Part shown: positions 1 through 7,347 of the stretch, piece after piece
Position numbering within the stretch: position 1 is the first letter of the stretch
Layout of the letters: every line of letters starts with the position of its first letter
From: Thiotrichales bacterium
Lineage (GTDB): Bacteria; Pseudomonadota; Gammaproteobacteria; Francisellales; CACEW01
NCBI GenBank assembly: GCA_947476405.1
Contig: CANJQG010000011.1
Location: 1 to 43,891, forward strand
Length of the DNA: 43,891 nucleotides
Direction: 5' to 3'
Translations under genes and position numbers: made by a program
Notes under the pieces: generated by a model
The model's database searches: none
The model's input: only the letters and a program-made list of their open reading frames with translations
Told to the model about the DNA's origin: nothing

Positions 1-2
1 AA

Positions 3-689
3 AATCCAGGCAAGCCCTTGCCTACGATTGTGACCATCCTTTATCATCAAGGTAAACGACCCTGGAAAGAGAGCCTGAGACTGGAAGATTTATTCGCCGA
101 GCCAGAACTGGCAATGCGTTATCTCCTGAATCCCATTCTGGTTGATCTGCCGAGTTATTCAGATGAGGCACTCAGCACTCACGACAATATCGGCCCTGTG
201 GAGCTGATCATGAAATATATCCGGCGCAAGGATTTTTCAAAAAAGTTGCGATTTTTTGCGAGCATTATCCATACAGTGGATGACAAATCACGGAGCACTG
301 TGTTAGAATATCTTATTCATGCAGTGCATATTACAGAAGCTGAGTTAATCCAAGCGGCACAATATTGCATGCTGACAGAAGATAAGGAGAAGGTGATGAC
401 TTTAGCAGATCGCTTAGTAGCAAGAGGGATGCAAGAGGGAATACAGCAGGGAATGCAGCAAGGAATGCAACAAGGTGTGCAACAAGGTGTGCAACAAGGT
501 GTGCAACAAGGTGTGCAACAAGGTGTGCAACAAGGTGTGCAACAAGGTGTGCAACAAGGTGTGCAACAAGGCATCCTGACGATTGCCAAATCGATGCTTC
601 TGAAAGGTCTTGAGCATCAGCTAATTTCAGAAACAACAGGCTTAACACTTCAAGAGCTTAAAGCCCTTCAGAATGGCTTAAGTCATTGA
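3..689 (+). CDS. Rpn-family recombination-promoting nuclease (PD-(D/E)XK), 5' end outside the window
   Basis: The reading frame is already open at the left edge (it reads NPGKPLPTIV from base 3), so the N-terminus and the catalytic PD-(D/E)XK residues lie outside the window. What remains matches the middle and C-terminal parts of the Rpn/YhgA-like family: a TIVTILYHQGKRPW strand, a helical middle, then a Gln-rich stretch and a final helix (LKGLEHQLISETTGLTLQEL) typical of the family. Family members are DNA nucleases linked to recombination and phage defence. The Gln-rich part holds eight perfect copies of the 12-bp unit for VQQG (477-572), preceded by four diverged units (QEG/IQQG/MQQG/MQQG). 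An ORF search could start it at the TTG at base 18, but that is an edge artefact. The family call is fairly sure; the function of this copy is inferred. Confidence 0.75.
   Translation, partial: NPGKPLPTIVTILYHQGKRPWKESLRLEDLFAEPELAMRYLLNPILVDLPSYSDEALSTHDNIGPVELIMKYIRRKDFSKKLRFFASIIHTVDDKSRSTVLEYLIHAVHITEAELIQAAQYCMLTEDKEKVMTLADRLVARGMQEGIQQGMQQGMQQGVQQGVQQGVQQGVQQGVQQGVQQGVQQGVQQGILTIAKSMLLKGLEHQLISETTGLTLQELKALQNGLSH
477..572 (+). repeat. Perfect 12-bp tandem repeat, 8 copies (VQQG)
   Basis: The unit gtgcaacaaggt is repeated eight times without a mismatch inside the Rpn-family gene and encodes VQQG each time. Because the unit is a multiple of three, changes in copy number would keep the frame. 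The perfect identity suggests recent expansion by slippage. Diverged units of the same kind lie just upstream. Confidence 0.95.
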
Positions 690-789
690 TTTATAGCTGC
701 TTCACATTAAAGCTCAAATAACTTGATTTTTTTATTTATTCACTGTCTAATACAGCTTTTATTATTTTAAATTAAGGCAGGATTCTGGC

Positions 790-3700
790 ATGAATGGATT
801 ATTTAATCCAGCGGAAGTTGGGCAATGTGTTGCAGGGACGGCGAGAGGCCAGCACGTAGTATGGTCGTTAAAAGAAAACCAGCAGACCGATGCCTTTTTT
901 ACTGGTATGAAAACAGACCAGAATAATTTTGCTGTTGTAGTAGAGCGATTGGTAAGTAATGAACCAGACTTAATGGGATCTCAGCTGATACGCCAATTGA
1001 AAGAGCAAGCACGTGGAGCAGGAGTAGATAGACTCTTTGTGCAATTTAATCCCCTTGCCGACGGGCTCGGGGTGTGGATGACCGAACACCGTCCATGTGA
1101 TATGCCTTCAGGCTCGCCTTTTGCAATTGTGGAAGTTGATTTAACAAAAGTCGAGCTGATTGCCGAAGCAGATATTCCTTGGCAGACGCAATATCAGATC
1201 CGCTGGAACTATAAAGAGCAAGCGATTCTCGCTGTCTTTGATATCATTCAAGTTGCTGCTGATAAGACAACGATAAGCAATGCTCGGCTGCTTCAAGTCA
1301 ACCAAGCTGAGATAGGAAGTAATACAGCCTCCATGGGTGCAGGATTTCAGCTGATGAATCAACTCAGAGAGCTGGCGCATGGAGCCGGTTCAGAAAGGCT
1401 TGTTGTGGGATTTAATCCTCAAAATAAGCGCTTGGCGGAATTACTGAGCAGACGTAAAGGTTATAAACGTTGTAGCAATGCAGCACGAAATGATTATGTG
1501 ATGATAGAAATTGATTTAAAAGCACCGAAGTCAGAAGCGGTTGTCGCAGCTGCTGTTCCTGTCTTGGCAGCACCGATGAGGCAGCATAAAGATCAAGTAG
1601 ATGTTGCCCAGTATGATGCTGCTTTTGATGCATATCATGAAATAATGGAAACGTTTGATTTTTCGAATCCTGAACATACTGCACGCATCGTTGATCTTTT
1701 AGAATTAACAGAGGGTCATTACTTTGAAGATACGCTGTTAAACACTCGATTCGAATTGACTTATGGAGCCACGGGCGAGCCACAATTACAACACAGCGCC
1801 TTAGTTGAAGCCGCACCCAGCATAGTTGATGCAGGGCCGTCTGTTCTATTTCCAGAGTCTGCTATTGAAAGAGAAATTGAACGTCAGACGGGATTGGGCC
1901 TTGAAGCATTTGCAGCGCTTTTTTTAGCTGAAAACGGCGGGGGCAGGATCGTTAGCAGCCCGATGCGTGCGCAAGATTTATTGGCGCGTTTTCCTGGCTT
2001 AGATCCAGAATGTCTAGAAAGAGAGACCTCACGGTATTGGGTAAAGTATCTAGGAATTCTTCATCCAACATCTTACACTCCACTACAATTCGAGCTGGGT
2101 ACGCGTGCAAAAATGGCGCTTGAATTCAAAACAGCTACACCTGAGCGTCAAGCTGAATTAATCAAAGAATCCAAGCATTTAGAGAACCCTGATCCAATTA
2201 CCCCTGAGATGTTTCAAGCACCCGGCCAAAAAAATGTATGGAATAATGCATTGGTGCACATTCTGCAGGAGCATGGTAACCAGATTACTTTGGGTGATTT
2301 ATTGAGCGTGCTGGATGGGGCGGGCGTGAAGGCAAGTGATATTTTTAAAGCCGTAAAAGAAGGAAAGCTGAGTGTTCCTCAAGATATAGGTCTTTCTTAT
2401 GATTTTTCTTTAGGGCCGAAATTGCTTGCTTTGATTGATAAAAAAGAATCGAAAGAAGGGCCGCTTCCTGTGACTGAACGAGAGCCTCTTGTCGTTCCAA
2501 GTCATCTGCTCGCCCCTGATGATATTGCCACAGAAATGAGGCCACTCGAAGTTATTGCAGAAGCAGAGGCACCGTCTGCCCTGCCAGAGCCTCTCCGCCA
2601 AATAGAAACAGACCAACCGAGCCTTGACTCTAAAAATTTTTCTTATGCTGGGAGTTTATTAGGCGTTGCACTCAGTGCAGCGCTCATGACTTCTCATCAC
2701 TCTGAAAAATTTCCTGAAGTGACTGAAACTCGTAGAGAAGATGAATTGTTCAGAGAAGCGGACAGCCAATCTTACTATGCTGAGACTGAGATGCCTGAAG
2801 AAAAGAGACTTCGAGAGTATATGGCGTTTTTGGATGAGAGAGAGAAGAGCTACGTCCGAGATAAGGCTTTGAGAAAAAAAGAAGAAGTGCGCAAGAAAAT
2901 GGAAGGCTTGTTAGCCGTCGCTGCGGATCCTTTTCCTTCGGCATCGCTTGCCCTTCAGCAAATTGATCAGGCTGCAAAAACAACAGCCGAAACGATTCGC
3001 CGTGGATTGGGTGTGATCGCAGTCGCCTTGACCAGCATGAGCACTTTAAGCGCGCCTTCTGCAGAAGCGGTGGGTGGGGCGAGGGGCATGCAGACTCGTC
3101 CGCGTGTTCTTTATCGCGGGGATATGCGTCCTGCAGATGTTATTTTTCGAGATGGATTTAGGGCTTGGAGGCCTGAGAGTTTTAATGAAGAATATGATGA
3201 TGAAGGTATGTCTTTGAATAAAGGCGGCTATGTTTCAACCTCAAAGGAGGCGTGGGTCGCAATTCACTATGCAGTGAATCCTTCTTCATGGCGAGACGCA
3301 CGCTTTGTTTATGTTTTGAGTGCGATCCCAGAAGCACGATGTTATGAGAGGGGGTATGAAAAGAGTGAGCTGTCCGAGTGCGCTGTGCCTGTTTACATCA
3401 GGCCTCAAGATATAAAAGGAGTTTGGAAAATTGAGCTGAGCGTAGGAAGCAATGATGCTGATAAGAATGAGATTAGAGCTGACATTCTGGATTGTGTTGA
3501 AGGAAGGGCTTGTTCTAATCCCAGAATTTCTTGGATTCCCAATCCTGATTTCGTCCCTCGAGAAGTGCCATTTTCTTTGGAAAGTGCACCTGCTGAAGCA
3601 GAAGTTTTACCCCTCGCCCTCGCTGCTGCGAATCCTTTTCCCTCCGCATTACTTGGCCTTCAGGCATCACTCTCTGCCTCAAAGCCAGAAGAGACAGCAA

Positions 3701-6414
3701 GAGACTCTTCTAAAAAAACAACAGCCGAAACGATTCGCGGTGGAGCAGGAGCAGGCGTAACAGCGGCCTTGCTTATTGGACTGAATCTTTTTAACCCATC
3801 TGCTGCTTCTGCATCAGAGGCGGCTCTTGCTCGTTTTGAGCAATGCAAGGTCGATGCCACGTGCAAACTGCTGCAAGTGGTTCATCCTGAAGCAGCAATC
3901 AGAGGATCTCACTCCAAATTCAAACTTCTGGTTAAAAACAAAGATGGATTAATTGTTGAGATGGACTTGCTAAATGAGCTTGGCCCCTCAATAGAAAGAA
4001 CAGAGTCACTGGTGATCTGCCAAGAGGACAGGAATGGAGCTGCATGCGCTCCTATCGAAATTCCAGCCAGCGTGACAGAAAATATTGTCTCATTTCTTAA
4101 AGAAAAGCAGCCAAGCTCCACTTGGTTTTGTCATGATTTTGCTGCGGCCACTCAGGGTATTCGTTTTCAAAATAGAGTGGACTTTGTCAGGAATTTTTAT
4201 ATCGCTCAACCACCCGCTAAATTAATGCCTGGAGATACGATCGCTTTAAAAAATGCTGATGGTTTTTTTACACATTATGCTCTCGTAGTTTCGGAAGAAG
4301 ATGACTTATATTTATCAAAATTTGGCTCTAAAGAATTAGTCATTTCAACGCTTGAAGAAATGCATCGGGTCTATTCCACGTCGCATGTGGCCTTACTACG
4401 CCCAGTGACTGATGAGATAAAACGCCAGATGCAGGCGAGTGGCTGGACGCCACAATTTTTCTTTGTAGAACCTGTTCCCAGTGATGATAATCTGGAACTT
4501 TTGCAAGAGATGCGCATGGAGACTGATGCACGCGCTGAAGCAGAAGCGTTGCCGTTAGCCGTCGCTGCGGATCCTTTTCCTTCGGCATCGGTTGCCTTTC
4601 AGGCATCACCTTCTGCCTCACTGGTGAGTGTTCCTGCCATCGAGACACGCAGGAATCCGTTGCTTCCTTTGCATGGGGTCGTGCCTGATGAGTTTCAGGC
4701 TTTTCCTGCTATCGTGCGTTATGAGCGGCCACTTGCGGGGTATGAAGGGGAGGCGCCGATTGAGATTCCGTTTCCCCAAGTGGCGAATCATCCTATTGAG
4801 GATGAAGCTGTGTTGGCTGAGCCACTGCAACAGCCTCAGCAACCATTGCTTCCAGGACATCGAGCCGCTCCGATTCAAATTCAGGTTCCTGCTGTTGAAG
4901 GAGCGGGCGATCAAGTGCCGGATCGGAATCGCTCGCTTCCAGGCGGTGGGGTAGAGCCTGCTCATTTTCAGGTTCCTCCTGCCCATGCGCCCATTGGAAT
5001 CCCCCATGAGATTCAGCATCCTTCAGGCGTTGGGATTGCACCTGCGCCCGTTGAGTTTCAGGTTCCTGCAATTCAAGGGATTCCTGCTGCTGTTCCGAAT
5101 GAGATGCCCGCGCTTCCATGGCATGTATCCGTGCCACAGCCCGCTGAAATTTATGCGGTTCAACAACAATTGGCAGCCAGTATAGTCGCCTGTCTATCTC
5201 AGTCCAGCTTAGAGTCTCAAGCAGCAGGCGCTTTACTGGCGGGGGCATATAGTATGATGGAAGCGATTGCTGAAACACGTGTTGAGAGCAATCCAGATTG
5301 GGTTCAATATGCTTCCACTGTTTTAAGTATGGGTAGAGTCATTGTTAATGTTGCTCGATCTACTACCCCTGTTGGCGTGGTTTCACAGCTTGCTCAGGCA
5401 GCGATGACTGCTGCGATACCCAGTATATTGCGCGCCGCTAATTCAAATATTCCCGGTGTGATGACCGGGTTGAGAACGGCAGCCAGTATAGCGATGGTTT
5501 CGATTGGATTGACTGGAGGCAATGCTCACGCAGGATTACCGACAGGCGTGTTGAGGACGCCTTCTGGATCACAGGCTTTGAGTGCGTTAATGGCGACTAT
5601 TTTAAGAGTAGCAGAAGCCTATGCGCCTATTCCAAGAGGGCCAGGCAGGGCTTCTCCTGCACATACAGCTGCGGTTAGAAGTGTGGCACGTTCAGCCTCA
5701 AGGTCAGATGCTCCAGTTGCAGGCATGTCGCGAGCTCAGCAAGATGCACTCGCAGCGGGATGGATTTTTGACAGGCCGTCAACCTGTTTAGATCGGGTTG
5801 TAAATGGTCCGAGTGCAGCGCCTTATGGTACCATCACGAATGCGTTGAGGTCAGGCTCTGGAGCCATTGTCACAGATGGTCGAGGGAATCCTATATTGGT
5901 GGGTTGTGAACTACCTCGCCAAGTTGGCGCAATCCAGAGCCCTCACGCGAGAGCCCTTTCAAGAAGATCACATGATTCACAAAGATCAGTCGATGCGATT
6001 GTAGATCTTGTTGCCGCATCGAGAGCCTCCGTTTCCACCAGTACTGAAGTGGCCCGCAGAGAATCAGAATCACAGACTGCACTCGGCATTGGGATCTTCA
6101 GCTCTGCAATAACGACTTTAGAACGCAGTGCAGCAGAGGGAAGCGCCATCACTTCTTTTTATGCTCGTACCATGGAGGGCTCGCGTACGGCATCGAATCA
6201 TGCGGTTGCCTCTCTGACTGCTTATGCCGGTCCCACACTCAACTGGTCAGGTCGAAGCGGAACGTATGGACATGTTCGATCTGAAAACTCAGCAGGTGTA
6301 ACGACGAGTTGGTTTGAATCCAGTGGGTGGGGCAGTGCTATGTTTTCTCGCTCTAACTTTAAAGCGACGGAGCGTTCAAAGGGGAGTGGGAGCTCGCGTG
6401 ATAGAAGACGCTAG
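790..6414 (+). CDS. Giant multidomain toxin/effector-like protein with a cholera/pertussis-type ADP-ribosyltransferase domain
   Basis: 1874 residues; I do not recognise the whole protein. Parts in order: two GNAT-like repeats (about 30-120 and 150-240; MGSQLIRQLKEQARGAG at 62-78 and MGAGFQLMNQLRELAHGAG at 182-200); a helical region to about 560; a hydrophobic stretch 618-635; a charged coiled coil about 660-707; an ADP-ribosyltransferase domain about 770-885 (R776, STS 816-818, E863); a papain-like domain about 1012-1225 (C1114, H1162); a Pro-rich linker about 1280-1480; a helical region; a Ser-rich tail. Linker modules ending in (D/N)PFPSA recur at 713, 948 and 1261. Segments with the pattern of signal peptides lie at 730-760, 975-1011 and 1558-1581. 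There is no clear N-terminal signal peptide and only a weak ribosome site (aagg about 10 bases upstream). Likely a secreted effector or polymorphic toxin; the secretion route and targets are unknown. The ADP-ribosyltransferase call is the firmest part. Confidence 0.8.
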   Translation: MNGLFNPAEVGQCVAGTARGQHVVWSLKENQQTDAFFTGMKTDQNNFAVVVERLVSNEPDLMGSQLIRQLKEQARGAGVDRLFVQFNPLADGLGVWMTEHRPCDMPSGSPFAIVEVDLTKVELIAEADIPWQTQYQIRWNYKEQAILAVFDIIQVAADKTTISNARLLQVNQAEIGSNTASMGAGFQLMNQLRELAHGAGSERLVVGFNPQNKRLAELLSRRKGYKRCSNAARNDYVMIEIDLKAPKSEAVVAAAVPVLAAPMRQHKDQVDVAQYDAAFDAYHEIMETFDFSNPEHTARIVDLLELTEGHYFEDTLLNTRFELTYGATGEPQLQHSALVEAAPSIVDAGPSVLFPESAIEREIERQTGLGLEAFAALFLAENGGGRIVSSPMRAQDLLARFPGLDPECLERETSRYWVKYLGILHPTSYTPLQFELGTRAKMALEFKTATPERQAELIKESKHLENPDPITPEMFQAPGQKNVWNNALVHILQEHGNQITLGDLLSVLDGAGVKASDIFKAVKEGKLSVPQDIGLSYDFSLGPKLLALIDKKESKEGPLPVTEREPLVVPSHLLAPDDIATEMRPLEVIAEAEAPSALPEPLRQIETDQPSLDSKNFSYAGSLLGVALSAALMTSHHSEKFPEVTETRREDELFREADSQSYYAETEMPEEKRLREYMAFLDEREKSYVRDKALRKKEEVRKKMEGLLAVAADPFPSASLALQQIDQAAKTTAETIRRGLGVIAVALTSMSTLSAPSAEAVGGARGMQTRPRVLYRGDMRPADVIFRDGFRAWRPESFNEEYDDEGMSLNKGGYVSTSKEAWVAIHYAVNPSSWRDARFVYVLSAIPEARCYERGYEKSELSECAVPVYIRPQDIKGVWKIELSVGSNDADKNEIRADILDCVEGRACSNPRISWIPNPDFVPREVPFSLESAPAEAEVLPLALAAANPFPSALLGLQASLSASKPEETARDSSKKTTAETIRGGAGAGVTAALLIGLNLFNPSAASASEAALARFEQCKVDATCKLLQVVHPEAAIRGSHSKFKLLVKNKDGLIVEMDLLNELGPSIERTESLVICQEDRNGAACAPIEIPASVTENIVSFLKEKQPSSTWFCHDFAAATQGIRFQNRVDFVRNFYIAQPPAKLMPGDTIALKNADGFFTHYALVVSEEDDLYLSKFGSKELVISTLEEMHRVYSTSHVALLRPVTDEIKRQMQASGWTPQFFFVEPVPSDDNLELLQEMRMETDARAEAEALPLAVAADPFPSASVAFQASPSASLVSVPAIETRRNPLLPLHGVVPDEFQAFPAIVRYERPLAGYEGEAPIEIPFPQVANHPIEDEAVLAEPLQQPQQPLLPGHRAAPIQIQVPAVEGAGDQVPDRNRSLPGGGVEPAHFQVPPAHAPIGIPHEIQHPSGVGIAPAPVEFQVPAIQGIPAAVPNEMPALPWHVSVPQPAEIYAVQQQLAASIVACLSQSSLESQAAGALLAGAYSMMEAIAETRVESNPDWVQYASTVLSMGRVIVNVARSTTPVGVVSQLAQAAMTAAIPSILRAANSNIPGVMTGLRTAASIAMVSIGLTGGNAHAGLPTGVLRTPSGSQALSALMATILRVAEAYAPIPRGPGRASPAHTAAVRSVARSASRSDAPVAGMSRAQQDALAAGWIFDRPSTCLDRVVNGPSAAPYGTITNALRSGSGAIVTDGRGNPILVGCELPRQVGAIQSPHARALSRRSHDSQRSVDAIVDLVAASRASVSTSTEVARRESESQTALGIGIFSSAITTLERSAAEGSAITSFYARTMEGSRTASNHAVASLTAYAGPTLNWSGRSGTYGHVRSENSAGVTTSWFESSGWGSAMFSRSNFKATERSKGSGSSRDRRR
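880..1515 (+). other. Two GNAT-like tandem domains within the giant protein
   Basis: Residues about 30-120 and 150-240 are two diverged copies of one fold, offset by about 122 residues. Each has a Met-Gly helix, then GAG-x-(D/E)RL-x-V-x-FNP, then a hydrophobic strand (FAIVEVDL / YVMIEIDL). The order helix, strand, Asn, helix, Gly-Tyr, strand resembles the C-terminal half of GNAT acetyltransferases. The acetyl-CoA loop (Q/RxxGxG/A) is not intact in either copy, so activity is doubtful. The fold call is inference from the pattern. Confidence 0.45.
3097..3444 (+). other. ADP-ribosyltransferase domain (cholera/pertussis toxin A-subunit type)
   Basis: Residues about 770-885 of the giant protein. 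LYRGDMRPADVIF (774-786) matches the start of the cholera A1 and pertussis S1 catalytic domains (LYRADSRPPDEI in cholera toxin, VYRYDSRPPEDVF in pertussis toxin), giving R776 as the NAD-binding Arg. GFRAW follows as in pertussis toxin. GYVSTS (813-818) is identical to the cholera toxin STS motif. FVYVLSAIP matches the next strand. SEC followed by IRPQDIKGVW places E863 at the catalytic Glu, with the same 12-residue distance to the conserved Ile as in cholera toxin. The residue two before it is Leu861, not Glu or Gln as in those toxins, with Glu860 one further upstream. Family members modify host proteins such as G proteins; the target here is unknown. Confidence 0.85.
3823..4464 (+). other. Papain-like (NlpC/P60- or CHAP-like) Cys/His domain
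   Basis: Residues about 1012-1225 of the giant protein. A Cys opens a helix (TWFCHDFAAATQG, C1114). A turn before a strand follows (LMPGDTIALKN, 1145-1155), then a His at a strand start (FTHYALVV, H1162) and the strand LYLSKFG. The order Cys-helix, PGD-strand, His-strand is that of NlpC/P60, CHAP and related papain-fold amidases, peptidases and deamidases. The third catalytic residue is not obvious. The reaction could be peptidoglycan cleavage or modification of a host protein; the sequence does not decide. Confidence 0.5.
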
Positions 6415-6429
6415 AAATAAAAAAGTTTC

Positions 6430-6458
6430 TTGCAAAAAAAGCAAACCTATTGTATTCT
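6430..6458 (+). promoter_or_regulatory. Sigma-70 promoter of the 6506-7661 operon
   Basis: TTGCAA (6430-6435), a 17-bp spacer, then TATTCT (6453-6458), about 47 bases before the first start codon. It lies in the 91-base gap after the giant gene, so the three downstream genes probably have their own transcription. Confidence 0.6.
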
Positions 6459-6505
6459 GAACTCAGTTGCTTAGCATGATCTAAAAATAATAATGGAGGT
6501 GTGAA

Positions 6506-6937
6506 ATGAGTAGCGGACGTGTCGAAACAAAAGGTGGGGAATATGAATTGGTGGCGCGTTTAGCTGATTCTGTCACTTTATATTTTCAAGTAAAAAAAGA
6601 AAGTGAAACTAAATCTGAAGCGGATCTTGCAAAAAGTCTGAGACTTCTGCAAAAAATAGAGCCCTCTGCTATTGGAGATCTGCGGCCGAGATATTATAGC
6701 AATCCTGAATCAGTGCTTTCAAATGCAAGGGTTTCGCGTATGTCGATACAAATCAAAAGAGAGGCTTTAGTTAAAGTGCCAGGAAAAGATGAAGCGTTTA
6801 CCGCGATCCTGAGCGCTCCAGGAGCGGAGCCTAACTTTGCGCATATTAAACCGGCCTTGCAGGTTACCCCTGGAGTTGTGACAACACTTACGTATTCGGC
6901 AGCAGCAAAAGCAGCTGGAGGCTCGCCTGCCCCATGA
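6506..6937 (+). CDS. Hypothetical protein, first gene of an operon with a HEPN/MNT pair
   Basis: 143 residues; not recognised. A good ribosome site (ggagg) sits 8 bases before the ATG. The first half alternates short strands and a charged helix (about 30-52, rich in Lys/Glu). The second half is strand-rich and ends in an Ala/Gly/Pro tail (SAAAKAAGGSPAP). No signal peptide or membrane segment is seen. Its stop overlaps the next start by four bases (ATGA), so it is translationally coupled to the HEPN gene. It follows the giant toxin-like gene after a 91-base gap with a promoter. It could be an immunity or chaperone partner of the giant protein, or a third part of the HEPN/MNT module; nothing in the sequence decides between these. 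Confidence 0.75.
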   Translation: MSSGRVETKGGEYELVARLADSVTLYFQVKKESETKSEADLAKSLRLLQKIEPSAIGDLRPRYYSNPESVLSNARVSRMSIQIKREALVKVPGKDEAFTAILSAPGAEPNFAHIKPALQVTPGVVTTLTYSAAAKAAGGSPAP

Positions 6938-7347
6938 CCTCACAACTCGATTTGAGCTCTTTGCAAAATGCGACACTTCGTTTGGAGGAGGCCTGGTCTT
7001 TACTTCAGGCGGAGCCGGAAAATACGATTATTCGTGATGCGGTGATTCAGCGATTTGAATTTACTTACGAATTGTCCTGGAAAATGTTGAAACGTTATTT
7101 AGAAATGACGGCATCAAACCCCGCAAGTTTTGATGAAATGAGCTTTCAAAATTTAATTCGCAGGGGGTCCGAGCAAGGCCTTTTGAAGTCAGGCTGGGAT
7201 ACTTGGTGGGATTATCGCAATGCACGCGCGGCCACTTCGCATACCTATGGTGAGGAAAAAGCAAAAGCCGTGATCGTGCTTATCTTACCCTTTATTCGGG
7301 AGATTCAATATCTGTTGGCTATGCTTGAAAGCAGGAGCACGGATTGA
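6934..7347 (+). CDS. HEPN-family protein, HI0074-type nucleotidyltransferase substrate-binding protein
   Basis: 137 residues, all-helical, matching the HI0074 family of HEPN proteins that pair with a small MNT nucleotidyltransferase. The family pattern is clear: LRLEEAW near the N-terminus, then VIQRFEFTYELSWKMLKRYL, and RNARAATSHTYGEEKA at residues 95-110. In such pairs the HEPN protein is usually an RNase toxin, silenced when the MNT partner modifies a Tyr near the RxxxxH site; here the motif is R98-x4-H103 with Tyr105 close by. Many relatives have Asn directly after the motif Arg, while this one has Ala99. The gene overlaps both neighbours by four bases. The family is sure; toxin activity is inferred. 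Confidence 0.85.
   Translation: MTSQLDLSSLQNATLRLEEAWSLLQAEPENTIIRDAVIQRFEFTYELSWKMLKRYLEMTASNPASFDEMSFQNLIRRGSEQGLLKSGWDTWWDYRNARAATSHTYGEEKAKAVIVLILPFIREIQYLLAMLESRSTD

Noticed and set aside
477..572. CRISPR array
   Set aside because: The units are contiguous with no spacers and lie in a coding frame. The same holds for the 135-bp array at the right edge.
317..648. Long minus-strand open frames with CCTP or LVAH repeats opposite the Rpn gene
   Set aside because: They are the reverse reading of the 12-bp repeat, which keeps all frames open; they lack ribosome sites and any family pattern.
3452..5278. Several open frames of 100-160 residues on both strands inside the giant gene
   Set aside because: They are shadows of the Ala/Pro-rich coding sequence; the composition is biased and the main frame has recognisable domains throughout.
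6420..6445. Terminator hairpin after the giant gene (ttgc-a7-gcaa)
   Set aside because: The stem is only four pairs and A-rich; the same bases form the promoter of the next operon.
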